NCBI GenBank assembly: GCA_026415535.1
Contig: JAOAGX010000025.1
Location: forward strand, 1-13,846
From: Armatimonadota bacterium
GTDB taxonomy: Bacteria > Armatimonadota > UBA5829
Length of the DNA: 13,846 nt
Direction: 5' to 3'
The notes beneath the pieces were generated by a model. It did not search any database. It was not told where the DNA came from and was given only the letters and a program-made list of their open reading frames with translations. This document shows positions 1-6,017 of the stretch, piece by piece; the first letter of the stretch is position 1; the number at the start of each line of letters is the position of its first letter. The position numbers and the translations under genes are program-made.

Positions 1-23
1 CGTCAGATGTGTATAAGAGACAG
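1..23 (+). other. Residual Nextera (Tn5) sequencing adapter
   Basis: Bases 5-23 are identical to the 19-bp Tn5 mosaic end used in Illumina Nextera libraries, and the preceding CGTC matches the last four bases of the read-1 oligo. Translated in frame with the downstream gene it gives the artefactual N-terminus MCIRDR. This is library sequence left on a contig end, not genome. The true genomic sequence begins at about base 24, so the first gene is truncated and has no visible start. Confidence 0.96.
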
Positions 24-24
24 G

Positions 25-762
25 TGTAGGCGTATCGTAGAATCCGGGCGTGAGTTCACTGTATCGAGCTTGAGGCTGGAGATGATCACACCCGAGGTTG
101 CGAGGTTGCTTGCCGCGGGTGGCCAGAGAACTCTCACTATTGCGCCTGAGGCTGGAACCGAGCGCCTACGATGCGTGATTGCCAAGCATTGTACGGACGA
201 GCAGATACGGGCCGCTATCGCCCACGCTTGGAACGCTGGCATGGATAAGGTCAAGCTCTACTTCATGATTGGCCTGCCAACTGAGACCGACGAAGACGCA
301 GAGTCTATTGCGAAACTGCTACTAGTCCTTGCAGCGGAGTTCCCGGGAATTCAACTGCAGGCATCGGTGAGTTCATTCGTGCCGAAACCCTGGACGCCGT
401 TCCAATGGCATCCAATGGAGCGTGAAAATGTGCTCAAGAGGCGTTATGCAAAGCTTTTAAAGGAAGTCGCTGCGATTCGTGGAGTGACACTCAGCGGTGA
501 GAGCCCAAGGCTTTCAACAATCCAGGGTCTGCTAGCTCGCGGCGACCGACTCGTTGGCCGATTGATCGAAGCGGCATTGGAAAACAACGGCGATTATCGT
601 GACGCGCTTCGACAAACCGGTATTGATACAGAGTATTACCTCTACCGTCATCGTTCGAGTGGCGAAATTTTCCCCTGGGACCACATCGAAATGGGTATTG
701 ACAAGGAGTTCTTGTGGAATCAGTATGAACAGGCATTGAGAGACTCTGGGTTGTGTTCTTGA
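25..762 (+). CDS. B12-binding-type radical SAM protein, C-terminal part (5' truncated)
   Basis: The visible 245 residues are the second half of a radical SAM protein resembling the TIGR03960 group (cobalamin-binding domain plus radical SAM core). Family-like landmarks are SSLRLE near the start, TIAPEAGTERLR, the stretch KLYFMIGLPTETDED, SSFVPKPWTPFQW and, near the end, FPWDHIEMGIDKEFLWNQYEQAL. The N-terminal B12 domain and the CxxxCxxC [4Fe-4S] motif would lie in the missing part to the left. The biochemical role of this group is not established to my knowledge. The protein stops at LRDSGLCS with TGA at 760-762, whereas I recall relatives ending in a short cysteine-rich tail (TPDC...C..CGVC-like). 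A similar tail, TLGCVLDVCTG, can be read in the +1 frame from 743 to 814, so the 3' end may be frameshifted. Family assignment is fairly sure, the frameshift is not. Confidence 0.85.
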   Translation, partial: CRRIVESGREFTVSSLRLEMITPEVARLLAAGGQRTLTIAPEAGTERLRCVIAKHCTDEQIRAAIAHAWNAGMDKVKLYFMIGLPTETDEDAESIAKLLLVLAAEFPGIQLQASVSSFVPKPWTPFQWHPMERENVLKRRYAKLLKEVAAIRGVTLSGESPRLSTIQGLLARGDRLVGRLIEAALENNGDYRDALRQTGIDTEYYLYRHRSSGEIFPWDHIEMGIDKEFLWNQYEQALRDSGLCS

Positions 763-902
763 TGTCTGCACAGGCTACCCTTATCTTGAAGTGACCGCAG
801 CTGTTAAGATGTAACATAAATCCAACGTGCCTCGCAATTCGACGCTTCACAAATGAGCGAGATAATTGCTGAAAACGTACTTATAGCAATACCCTAGCGT
901 GC

Positions 903-931
903 TTGACACCGGAGGATTAACCTGTAATACT
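903..931 (+). promoter_or_regulatory. Sigma70-type promoter for yggS
   Basis: A perfect TTGACA -35 box (903-908) is followed by a 17-bp spacer and AATACT (926-931), which matches TATAAT at four of six positions. Transcription would begin around 938, leaving a short leader before the ATG at 951. The GGAGGA inside the spacer (911-916) is too far from the ATG to be its ribosome site; a weak AGG at 943-945 is the only candidate. The preceding stretch 763-902 holds no gene beyond the possible +1-frame tail of the radical SAM gene. Confidence 0.5.
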
Positions 932-950
932 GTCCTATTGGTAGGTTGGT

Positions 951-1628
951 ATGCCCGGTATAGCTAACAAACTGCAGTCTGTAATGCAGCGTATCGATGC
1001 GGCGGCGAGCAGGTCAGGACGGTCCCCGAACGAGGTCACGCTGGTGGCCGTTACAAAGACGCGCAGCGTAGAGGAAATAAAGGAAGCGCTTGCCTGCGGT
1101 GTTACCGATATAGGAGAAAACTACGTTCAGGAAGCTGAAGCGAAATACGCCGAGATAGGAGAAAACGCTGTCAGGTGGCATATGATTGGCCACCTACAGC
1201 GCAATAAGGTTAAGCACGCCGTTGAAATTTTCAGCTTGATCCACAGTGTTGATAGCGAGGCTTTGGCACGTGAGATCGGTCGTAGGGCGGAAGCTATTGG
1301 CAAGCTCGCTGATGTTTTGGTTGAAGTGAAGATATCGGACGAAGCGACAAAGTTCGGCGTTGAGCCGGCGGAGGCTTTGTTTCTTGTTGAGAAGATTTCG
1401 GAGATTTCGGGGATACGGGTATGTGGTCTGATGGGAATGGCGCCAATTGTTGCCGATCCGGAGGAAACACGGCCTTATTTCGCGAAGTTGAAGGCAATTT
1501 GGGACAAGCTGCCGAAAGAGCAGCGGCTTTATCTCTCTATGGGCATGACCCAGGACTTCGAGGTTGCGATCGAGGAGGGGTCGAATATGGTGCGGATCGG
1601 CACGGCCATTTTCGGCCCGAGAGCGTAG
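951..1628 (+). CDS. yggS: YggS/PLPBP-family pyridoxal phosphate homeostasis protein
   Basis: At 225 residues this is the normal length for the YggS/YlmE/PROSC family of single-domain, alanine-racemase-fold PLP proteins, which buffer intracellular PLP and affect amino-acid and keto-acid pools; no catalytic activity is established. The PLP-binding lysine is Lys36 in AVTKTR. Other family blocks are IGENYVQEA (54-62), WHMIGHLQRNK (76-86), KFG (134-136), GLMGMAPI (159-166), LSMGMTQDF (195-203) and the phosphate-binding VRIGTAIFGPR near the C-terminus. The ATG start gives the usual short lead-in to the first helix. In many Gram-positive bacteria this gene (ylmE) sits directly before sepF, as it does here with a 199-bp gap. 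That gap holds a TGGGCGCCCA palindrome (1771-1780) and two TTTCGTG repeats (1689-1703), with no gene. Confidence 0.95.
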   Translation: MPGIANKLQSVMQRIDAAASRSGRSPNEVTLVAVTKTRSVEEIKEALACGVTDIGENYVQEAEAKYAEIGENAVRWHMIGHLQRNKVKHAVEIFSLIHSVDSEALAREIGRRAEAIGKLADVLVEVKISDEATKFGVEPAEALFLVEKISEISGIRVCGLMGMAPIVADPEETRPYFAKLKAIWDKLPKEQRLYLSMGMTQDFEVAIEEGSNMVRIGTAIFGPRA

Positions 1629-1827
1629 AGCGGTTCCAAAACTTTCACGGAAGTACGGAAAAGCGAAAAATACGAATCTGAGACATGGTTTCGTGCTTTC
1701 GTGTGATGGAGTTTCGAGGATTTGGAAATCAAAAACTAAATACCGGTGCGCGAATGTCAGGGATTCGGAGTGGGCGCCCAGCACCCAACCATGACTTGCA
1801 CCGCGAGCAGATGGGAGGGTCGATAAA

Positions 1828-2277
1828 GTGAGAGCTGCGCCGCTTGATGATTATCCAGATCAGCCGAGGGGTCTTTGGGATCGGCTCAAGGACCGCATGG
1901 GCTGGGGCAATTACGACGACGAGGAAGAGATCGAATTCGTTGAAGACCAGGGGGGAAGTCGCAGAACCGCTTCTCTTCGCGTCCGTTCGTCGCGGTTAAA
2001 CCACGTTTCCGTGTGGTTGACGGTCGCCTCCTTTGAGAACGCGCAGCAGGCCGCTGATGGCCTCAAGGTAGGTCACCAGCAGATTGTGAACCTTGAAAAA
2101 GCGTCGCCCGAGGTTTGCACAAGGGTGATAGACTTCCTTAGTGGAGTGGTGTACGCGCTAGACGGGTTTGTCGAGAAGGTAGGGGACAGGGTCTACCTGT
2201 TTGCGCCGGCGAACTATAGGATCGAAGTGGAGAACGGTGAAGCCCGCAAAGTTCAGGGCCCATTCCGGGAGAATTAG
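1828..2277 (+). CDS. sepF: Cell division protein SepF
   Basis: A 149-residue protein of the SepF family (DUF552), which polymerises at the septum, binds the C-terminal tail of FtsZ and tethers it to the membrane. The N-terminal GLWDRLKDRMG (15-25) fits the amphipathic membrane-binding helix. An acidic linker (30-41) follows, then the globular domain from about residue 58 with the conserved IVNLE, FLSGVVYALDG (103-113) and VYLFAPANYRIE (122-133) blocks. The start is GTG, preceded by GGGAGGG at 1813-1819 with good spacing; no better ATG lies upstream that keeps the helix near the N-terminus. It sits between yggS and proC, as in the ylmE-sepF neighbourhood of Gram-positive division clusters, although ylmG and ylmH are not present here. 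Confidence 0.95.
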   Translation: MRAAPLDDYPDQPRGLWDRLKDRMGWGNYDDEEEIEFVEDQGGSRRTASLRVRSSRLNHVSVWLTVASFENAQQAADGLKVGHQQIVNLEKASPEVCTRVIDFLSGVVYALDGFVEKVGDRVYLFAPANYRIEVENGEARKVQGPFREN

Positions 2278-2407
2278 GCGAGGGGACTTAGCTTCAATGT
2301 CGGGTCCCTATGTGTTATTGGCGAATTTGAGTGGGGGATGAACAGGGTAACGACCTTACTAGTGTGTCGTTCCAATTTCGTAGTGCATTGATGAGCTAGT
2401 AGGCCCG

Positions 2408-2474
2408 TCATTCCGAGGGATGGCGGAGAGATAATACTTAGTTCGTCGCTCTGAAAGCAGCTAAGAATATTATC
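2408..2474. repeat. Imperfect inverted repeat in the sepF-proC gap
   Basis: The arms GATAATACTTAG (2430-2441) and CTAAGAATATTATC (2461-2474) pair over 12 bp with a 2-base bulge and a 19-base loop. The left flank from 2408 (GTCATTCCGAGGG...) resembles the left end of the hairpin element at 4946-5010, so this may be a decayed copy of the same dispersed repeat. There is no T-run, so it is not an obvious terminator. A smaller 6-bp stem (AACGAC 2349-2354 with GTCGTT 2366-2371) lies upstream. The rest of the 265-bp gap shows no gene; its last 60 bases are AT-rich and probably hold the proC promoter. Confidence 0.5.
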
Positions 2475-2542
2475 CTGCTACACATAATAATCAATAAAAT
2501 ATCCATAGTGTTTTGCCTGTTCCCGAAGGCCTATTTAGGAAT

Positions 2543-3355
2543 ATGTCTGATAATATCGGTCGGCTAACCATAATCGGCGCTGGTGCGATGGGATCGACTT
2601 TCGCGGCGGGAGTGATATCAGCGGGACTTGTGCGAGCTGAGGACGTTACGCTTACTGACGTGGACGTTTCGAGGCTGGACGAGCTCAGGTCCAATCTGGG
2701 CGTGTCGGTCGCATTAGACAATGCTGCTGCTGTAAATGGTGCGGATGTGGTCTTGATTGCGGTAAAGCCAGCTGTGGTTTCTGAAGTGCTGGATCAGATC
2801 GCGGGTGTAATTACGAGCAAACAGCTTATCATCTCGGTTGCAGCCGGGGTCAGGTTGGAGTCAATTGAATCCAGACTGCCGAGCGGCGCCAAAGTAATCA
2901 GATCAATGCCCAACACGCCTTGCCGAATTGGGGTGGGTGCAATAGGGTTTGCTAGAGGTAGGTTTGCGAAAGATGCCGACGTCGGGGTTGCGAGTCGTAT
3001 ATTCGATGCGGTCGGAATGTCATTTGAAGTGCCCGAGAAGCTTCTCAACGCCGTGACCGGTTTGAGCGGGAGTGGTCCAGCATATGTTTTTATGTTGATC
3101 GAGGCCCTGTCTGACGGTGGCGTACGAATGGGGTTACCTCGCGAAGTATCTACTAAGCTAGCAGCGCAGACAGTGATGGGTGCGGCGCGAATGGTTCTCG
3201 AAGAGAACGAGCACCCAGCACGTCTCAAAGACCAGGTCACTAGTCCCGGCGGCACGACCATCGCTGGCATTGAGGTGCTCGAAAGGGCGGGTTTTCGTTC
3301 GGCATTAATCGAGGCTGTTAAAGCGGCTGCTGAGCGTGCGGATGAGCTGGGTTAG
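2543..3355 (+). CDS. proC: Pyrroline-5-carboxylate reductase
   Basis: ProC reduces pyrroline-5-carboxylate to proline with NAD(P)H, the last step of proline synthesis in the cytoplasm. The 270-residue product has the Rossmann motif IGAGAMG (11-17), AVKP (73-76), RSMPNTPC (120-127), the active-site stretch TGLSGSGPAYV (172-182) and the C-terminal dimer/substrate signature LKDQVTSPGGTTIAGIEVLE (228-247). I chose the ATG at 2543 rather than the in-frame TTG at 2513 because it puts the Rossmann strand at the usual distance from the N-terminus; an AGGA lies just upstream, though very close. The gene ends 4 bp before the divIVA start, so the two are probably co-transcribed. ProC inside sepF-divIVA neighbourhoods is common in Terrabacteria. 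Confidence 0.96.
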   Translation: MSDNIGRLTIIGAGAMGSTFAAGVISAGLVRAEDVTLTDVDVSRLDELRSNLGVSVALDNAAAVNGADVVLIAVKPAVVSEVLDQIAGVITSKQLIISVAAGVRLESIESRLPSGAKVIRSMPNTPCRIGVGAIGFARGRFAKDADVGVASRIFDAVGMSFEVPEKLLNAVTGLSGSGPAYVFMLIEALSDGGVRMGLPREVSTKLAAQTVMGAARMVLEENEHPARLKDQVTSPGGTTIAGIEVLERAGFRSALIEAVKAAAERADELG

Positions 3356-3359
3356 AGGA

Positions 3360-3905
3360 ATGGCAATTACACCAGTGGATATCACCCACACTCGGTTTCG
3401 GACCTCACTGAGGGGTTACAACAAGCAGGACGTAGACGCGTTTGTTCGAGCGGTTAGGGAGGCCTTGGAAGAGGCACTCAACGAGCGGTCTGAACTTCAA
3501 CGAAAGGTAGATTCGCTTCGAGACGAGCTTGAGCGGATCCGCAAGATCGAATCAACTATGTCTCACGCGCTTACGATTGCTCAGAAGAGTGCCGACGACT
3601 TGCGGGCTAATGCTCACCGCCAGGCCGAAATGATACTGCGAGAAGCCGAACAAGAGCGTGTCAGGATGACTATCGACACACAAAAGGAGGTCGAGGGGCT
3701 TCGGGCCGAGATCGGGCGGTTGCAGGCAGTACGTGACCGTTTCGCGGCCGAGCTGCGCGCGACTGTTTCAGCATTCCAAGAATTGCTCAACAGGCGCTTG
3801 ATTGCAGCGCGCGAGTTGCCTGAGTCTGCAGCTCAAGAAGCATGTGCCGAGGAAGAGAATACAGGCGTCCAACCAGCGGCTTCTGACGTTCAGGAGGTCG
3901 CCTAA
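3360..3905 (+). CDS. divIVA: DivIVA-domain cell division/polarity protein
   Basis: The first 30 residues (MAITPVDITHTRFRTSLRGYNKQDVDAFVR, quoted in parts: TPVDI at 4-8, F13, RGYNKQDVD at 18-26) are a canonical DivIVA N-terminal domain, which binds negatively curved membrane. Residues 31-145 are a long, charged, heptad-like coiled coil, and the last 30 are a flexible Ala/Glu-rich tail. Total length is 181 residues, typical for the family. DivIVA marks septa and poles and recruits other division or wall-growth proteins. The start at 3360 fits the family N-terminus; GAGG sits unusually close upstream, and proximity to the proC stop suggests translational coupling. Which partners this protein recruits cannot be read from sequence. 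Confidence 0.93.
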   Translation: MAITPVDITHTRFRTSLRGYNKQDVDAFVRAVREALEEALNERSELQRKVDSLRDELERIRKIESTMSHALTIAQKSADDLRANAHRQAEMILREAEQERVRMTIDTQKEVEGLRAEIGRLQAVRDRFAAELRATVSAFQELLNRRLIAARELPESAAQEACAEEENTGVQPAASDVQEVA

Positions 3906-3910
3906 TTCGA

Positions 3911-4888
3911 ATGGATTATCGCCCCGATTACTGTGACAGAGCGTGGCGTTGGTATCTAGCCGCGCTCGGGATTGTTATTGGGGCAATGGCGGCTCTCAAT
4001 ACCTCAATAGTTCCCCGTCAATCATCTATTTCGCTTCATACTGATCCTTCGGTGCATAACATAAGTCCGGCTTTAACTGCCTTTGTAGCGGCGATCACGC
4101 TTGCAGGAGTAGTGGGAGTCGGGCTTGTCATTACGTTTTTGTCGGATCGTTCCAGGTTCCGCTTAGCTCCGCGGCCGCAAATACAGCCTCAGGTTCTTTT
4201 GATCGCTTTCTTGGTTTTTCTGATGGCCAATATTATTCTGGCAGGCTGCTTCGCGGTAGCGATTGTTGCCATAGGACTCGACCTCGATTCCGACTTGGGT
4301 GCCGCCTTGCGCTTGGCAGGGCAGGCGTTTGCGTTACTCGGCGCGTTTACGATGGGAATGTCAGTGCTGCGCCGACTGACTTGGTATACCCGTGAAGATC
4401 CTCGGGAAATTGGGCTGAGAGCTGTTTCTGTAGGCAGGGCTTTAGGTTGGGGTATAGGTGGATACTGCGCTGCGATACCGTTCGCTTACGGTTCCGCAGT
4501 GTTTTTGAACTGGTTTTTTCGTATCTTACTCAAGCGGCCGCCAATTCCCGAACATCCTATTGTGCCTGAGGTGTTGAGAGGAGATCTAGCGTTCGCAATT
4601 GGAACCATCCTTGCTGTGGTGGTTGCGCCGATAGTGGAAGAGACGTTTTTTCGGGGAATGCTGTATAATGCTCTCCGCGGCGTGATGGGTGTATGGGGAG
4701 CGAGCATGCTTTCTGGGGCGATTTTCGCCGTGGTTCATCCGACTGTTCCAGCTGGGTTCATTCCGCTTTTTGCACTGGGTGTCGTGTTTGGGATACTTAG
4801 GGAAAGCACAGGGTCGCTTGTACCGTCGATGGTTTGCCATTCAATCAACAACGCGGTCGTGCTGACATTAGCGCAACTAATCTACTGA
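3911..4888 (+). CDS. CPBP-family intramembrane glutamic endopeptidase (Abi/CAAX type)
   Basis: A 325-residue polytopic membrane protein of the CPBP/Abi family (PF02517). Hydrophobic segments lie at about 16-32, 53-75, 95-121, 135-153, 175-202, 226-241, 259-277, 280-296 and 305-322. The active-site motifs are present: EETFFR (243-248), where the first Glu and the Arg correspond to the EExxxR motif, a His at 276 in AVVHP, and H310-xx-N313 in CHSINN. The family includes Rce1-like prenyl-protein proteases and bacterial proteins of mostly unknown substrate, so none is assigned here. AGGAGG at 3892-3897, inside the end of divIVA, is 13 bases from the ATG, a long spacing. The 5-bp gap to divIVA indicates the same transcript. 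Confidence 0.9.
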   Translation: MDYRPDYCDRAWRWYLAALGIVIGAMAALNTSIVPRQSSISLHTDPSVHNISPALTAFVAAITLAGVVGVGLVITFLSDRSRFRLAPRPQIQPQVLLIAFLVFLMANIILAGCFAVAIVAIGLDLDSDLGAALRLAGQAFALLGAFTMGMSVLRRLTWYTREDPREIGLRAVSVGRALGWGIGGYCAAIPFAYGSAVFLNWFFRILLKRPPIPEHPIVPEVLRGDLAFAIGTILAVVVAPIVEETFFRGMLYNALRGVMGVWGASMLSGAIFAVVHPTVPAGFIPLFALGVVFGILRESTGSLVPSMVCHSINNAVVLTLAQLIY

Positions 4889-4945
4889 ACATGACTTCCC
4901 GCGAATGAGGCTTCATTCTAATCTGCGGTTTGCGTTGTTTGCAGT

Positions 4946-5010
4946 GTTGTTCTGAGCGTAGCGAAGAGTTTCTGCATTAAGCTGAAATCCTCTGCTTTGC
5001 TTAGGATGAC
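4946..5010. repeat. Long imperfect hairpin, REP/MITE-like dispersed element
   Basis: Arms 4946-4972 and 4984-5010 (27 bases each, 11-base loop) pair along nearly their full length when G-T wobbles are allowed, with only three true mismatches. The left arm contains TTCTGAGCGTAGCGAAGAG and the right arm ends in TTAGGATGAC. Palindromes of this type (TTCTGAGCG...CTCAGGATGAC) are, from memory, common intergenic repeats in many environmental bacterial genomes. The many wobble pairs suggest decay at the DNA level with some pairing retained. It lies between the protease stop and the ribokinase start and may also slow transcription. No other feature is seen in 4889-5053. Confidence 0.7.
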
Positions 5011-5053
5011 AAAACGTTAACTTGGTGAAACGTAACCTGAGGAGGCTGTTGGT

Positions 5054-5974
5054 GTGAGCCGAGCCAAGCTAGTGGTTGTTGGAAGCTCGAATATTGACAT
5101 GGTAGTAAAGGCTGAGCGCATACCGTGTCCGGGCGAGACGCTACTGGGAAACGAGTTTGCAATGGTTCCGGGTGGCAAAGGGGCGAATCAGGCTGTTTGT
5201 GCAGCAAAACTTGGAGCTGATGTGAAATTTGTCGCCAGGGTGGGAGACGATGTTTTCGGGGAAACTTCACTTGCTAACTTTCACAGGGTCGGCGTGAATA
5301 CCGAGTTTGTTATCAAGGATACCGATCATCCAAGCGGGGTAGCGCTTATCGTAGTGGATATAGCGGGCGAGAACGCGATCGTCGTTGCGCCTGGTGCTAA
5401 CCACGCGCTTACTCCTGCAGATGTTGATAGGGCCGCCGAAGCAATTCGAGTGGCTGACGTAGTGCTGCTTCAGCTTGAAATCCCGTCAGAGACAGTTACG
5501 CACACAATTGATCTGGCTCGTGCGTTGGGGGTCCGTGTAGTGCTTAACCCGGCTCCAATCAGACCGATATCAAGGGAGACTTTAGCGAAGGTGGATGTTC
5601 TGGTACCAAATCAACATGAAGCGGCTTATCTGGTAGGTGCGCCTAGTGGGTTGGAGCTAGAAGCTGAGTTGGCGGCACGTAAGCTAATTGAGCTAGGCGC
5701 GAGAGCGGTTGTAATCACGTTGGGATCGAATGGCGCTTATGTGGCCGATGAGAGTGGTGGACATTTCGTGGAGGCATACAAGGTTACGGCGGTTGATACA
5801 ACTGCAGCTGGCGACGCGTTTACTGCGTCGCTTGCTTGTGGGATCGCCGAAGGAATGTCGTTGATCGATGCTGCGCGGTTTGCGACGAAGGTGGCGGCAC
5901 TGTCCGTGACCAGGTTAGGGGCTCAAAGCTCGATGCCTTCGCGCGATGAGGTTGACCGGCTAGGAGGAATATAG
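5054..5974 (+). CDS. rbsK: Ribokinase (PfkB family)
   Basis: This enzyme transfers phosphate from ATP to O5 of ribose, giving ribose 5-phosphate for the pentose phosphate pathway. The 306 residues match ribokinase length. Key blocks are SSNIDMV (11-17), the GGKGANQA substrate motif (40-47), NPAP (165-168), the N-x-x-E phosphate/Mg motif NQHE (186-189), TLGSNGAY (222-229) and the catalytic DTTAAGDAF (248-256) with Asp254 as the base. The GTG start is well supported by TGAGGAGG at 5038-5045, 8 bases upstream. No ribose transporter or RbsR regulator is next to it, so it may serve nucleoside salvage; a close PfkB relative with another sugar substrate cannot be excluded, but the motif set is that of ribokinase. 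Confidence 0.92.
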   Translation: MSRAKLVVVGSSNIDMVVKAERIPCPGETLLGNEFAMVPGGKGANQAVCAAKLGADVKFVARVGDDVFGETSLANFHRVGVNTEFVIKDTDHPSGVALIVVDIAGENAIVVAPGANHALTPADVDRAAEAIRVADVVLLQLEIPSETVTHTIDLARALGVRVVLNPAPIRPISRETLAKVDVLVPNQHEAAYLVGAPSGLELEAELAARKLIELGARAVVITLGSNGAYVADESGGHFVEAYKVTAVDTTAAGDAFTASLACGIAEGMSLIDAARFATKVAALSVTRLGAQSSMPSRDEVDRLGGI

Positions 5975-5980
5975 TAAGAT

Positions 5981-6005
5981 TTTCGGAGTGTAAATCTCAC
6001 CGAAA
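5981..6005 (+). other. Small stem-loop abutting the ppiC ribosome-binding site
   Basis: TTTCG (5981-5985) pairs with CGAAA (6001-6005), and GTG (5988-5990) with CAC (5998-6000), leaving a 2-base bulge and a 7-base loop. The right arm overlaps the first bases of the AAGGAG ribosome site (6004-6009) of the following foldase gene. The stem starts just after the ribokinase stop, so it could modulate translation initiation or be chance; it lacks a T-run and is not a convincing terminator. Confidence 0.35.
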
Positions 6006-6017
6006 GGAGCTTAGCGC

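Noticed and set aside
7..24. ATG at base 7 as the start of the radical SAM gene
   Set aside because: It lies inside the sequencing adapter, and the peptide MCIRDR is the translated mosaic end.
760..762. TGA of the radical SAM gene as a selenocysteine codon
   Set aside because: Read-through gives CLHRLPLS-like text with no family match and no clear SECIS-like hairpin; the +1 frame fits the expected tail better.
2513..2542. TTG start extending proC by ten residues
   Set aside because: The ATG at 2543 gives the usual ProC N-terminus right before the Rossmann strand, and the TTG has no ribosome site.
3336..3359. ATG start at 3336 for the DivIVA gene
   Set aside because: It would overlap proC and add eight residues ahead of a canonical DivIVA N-terminus beginning at 3360; no ribosome site precedes it.
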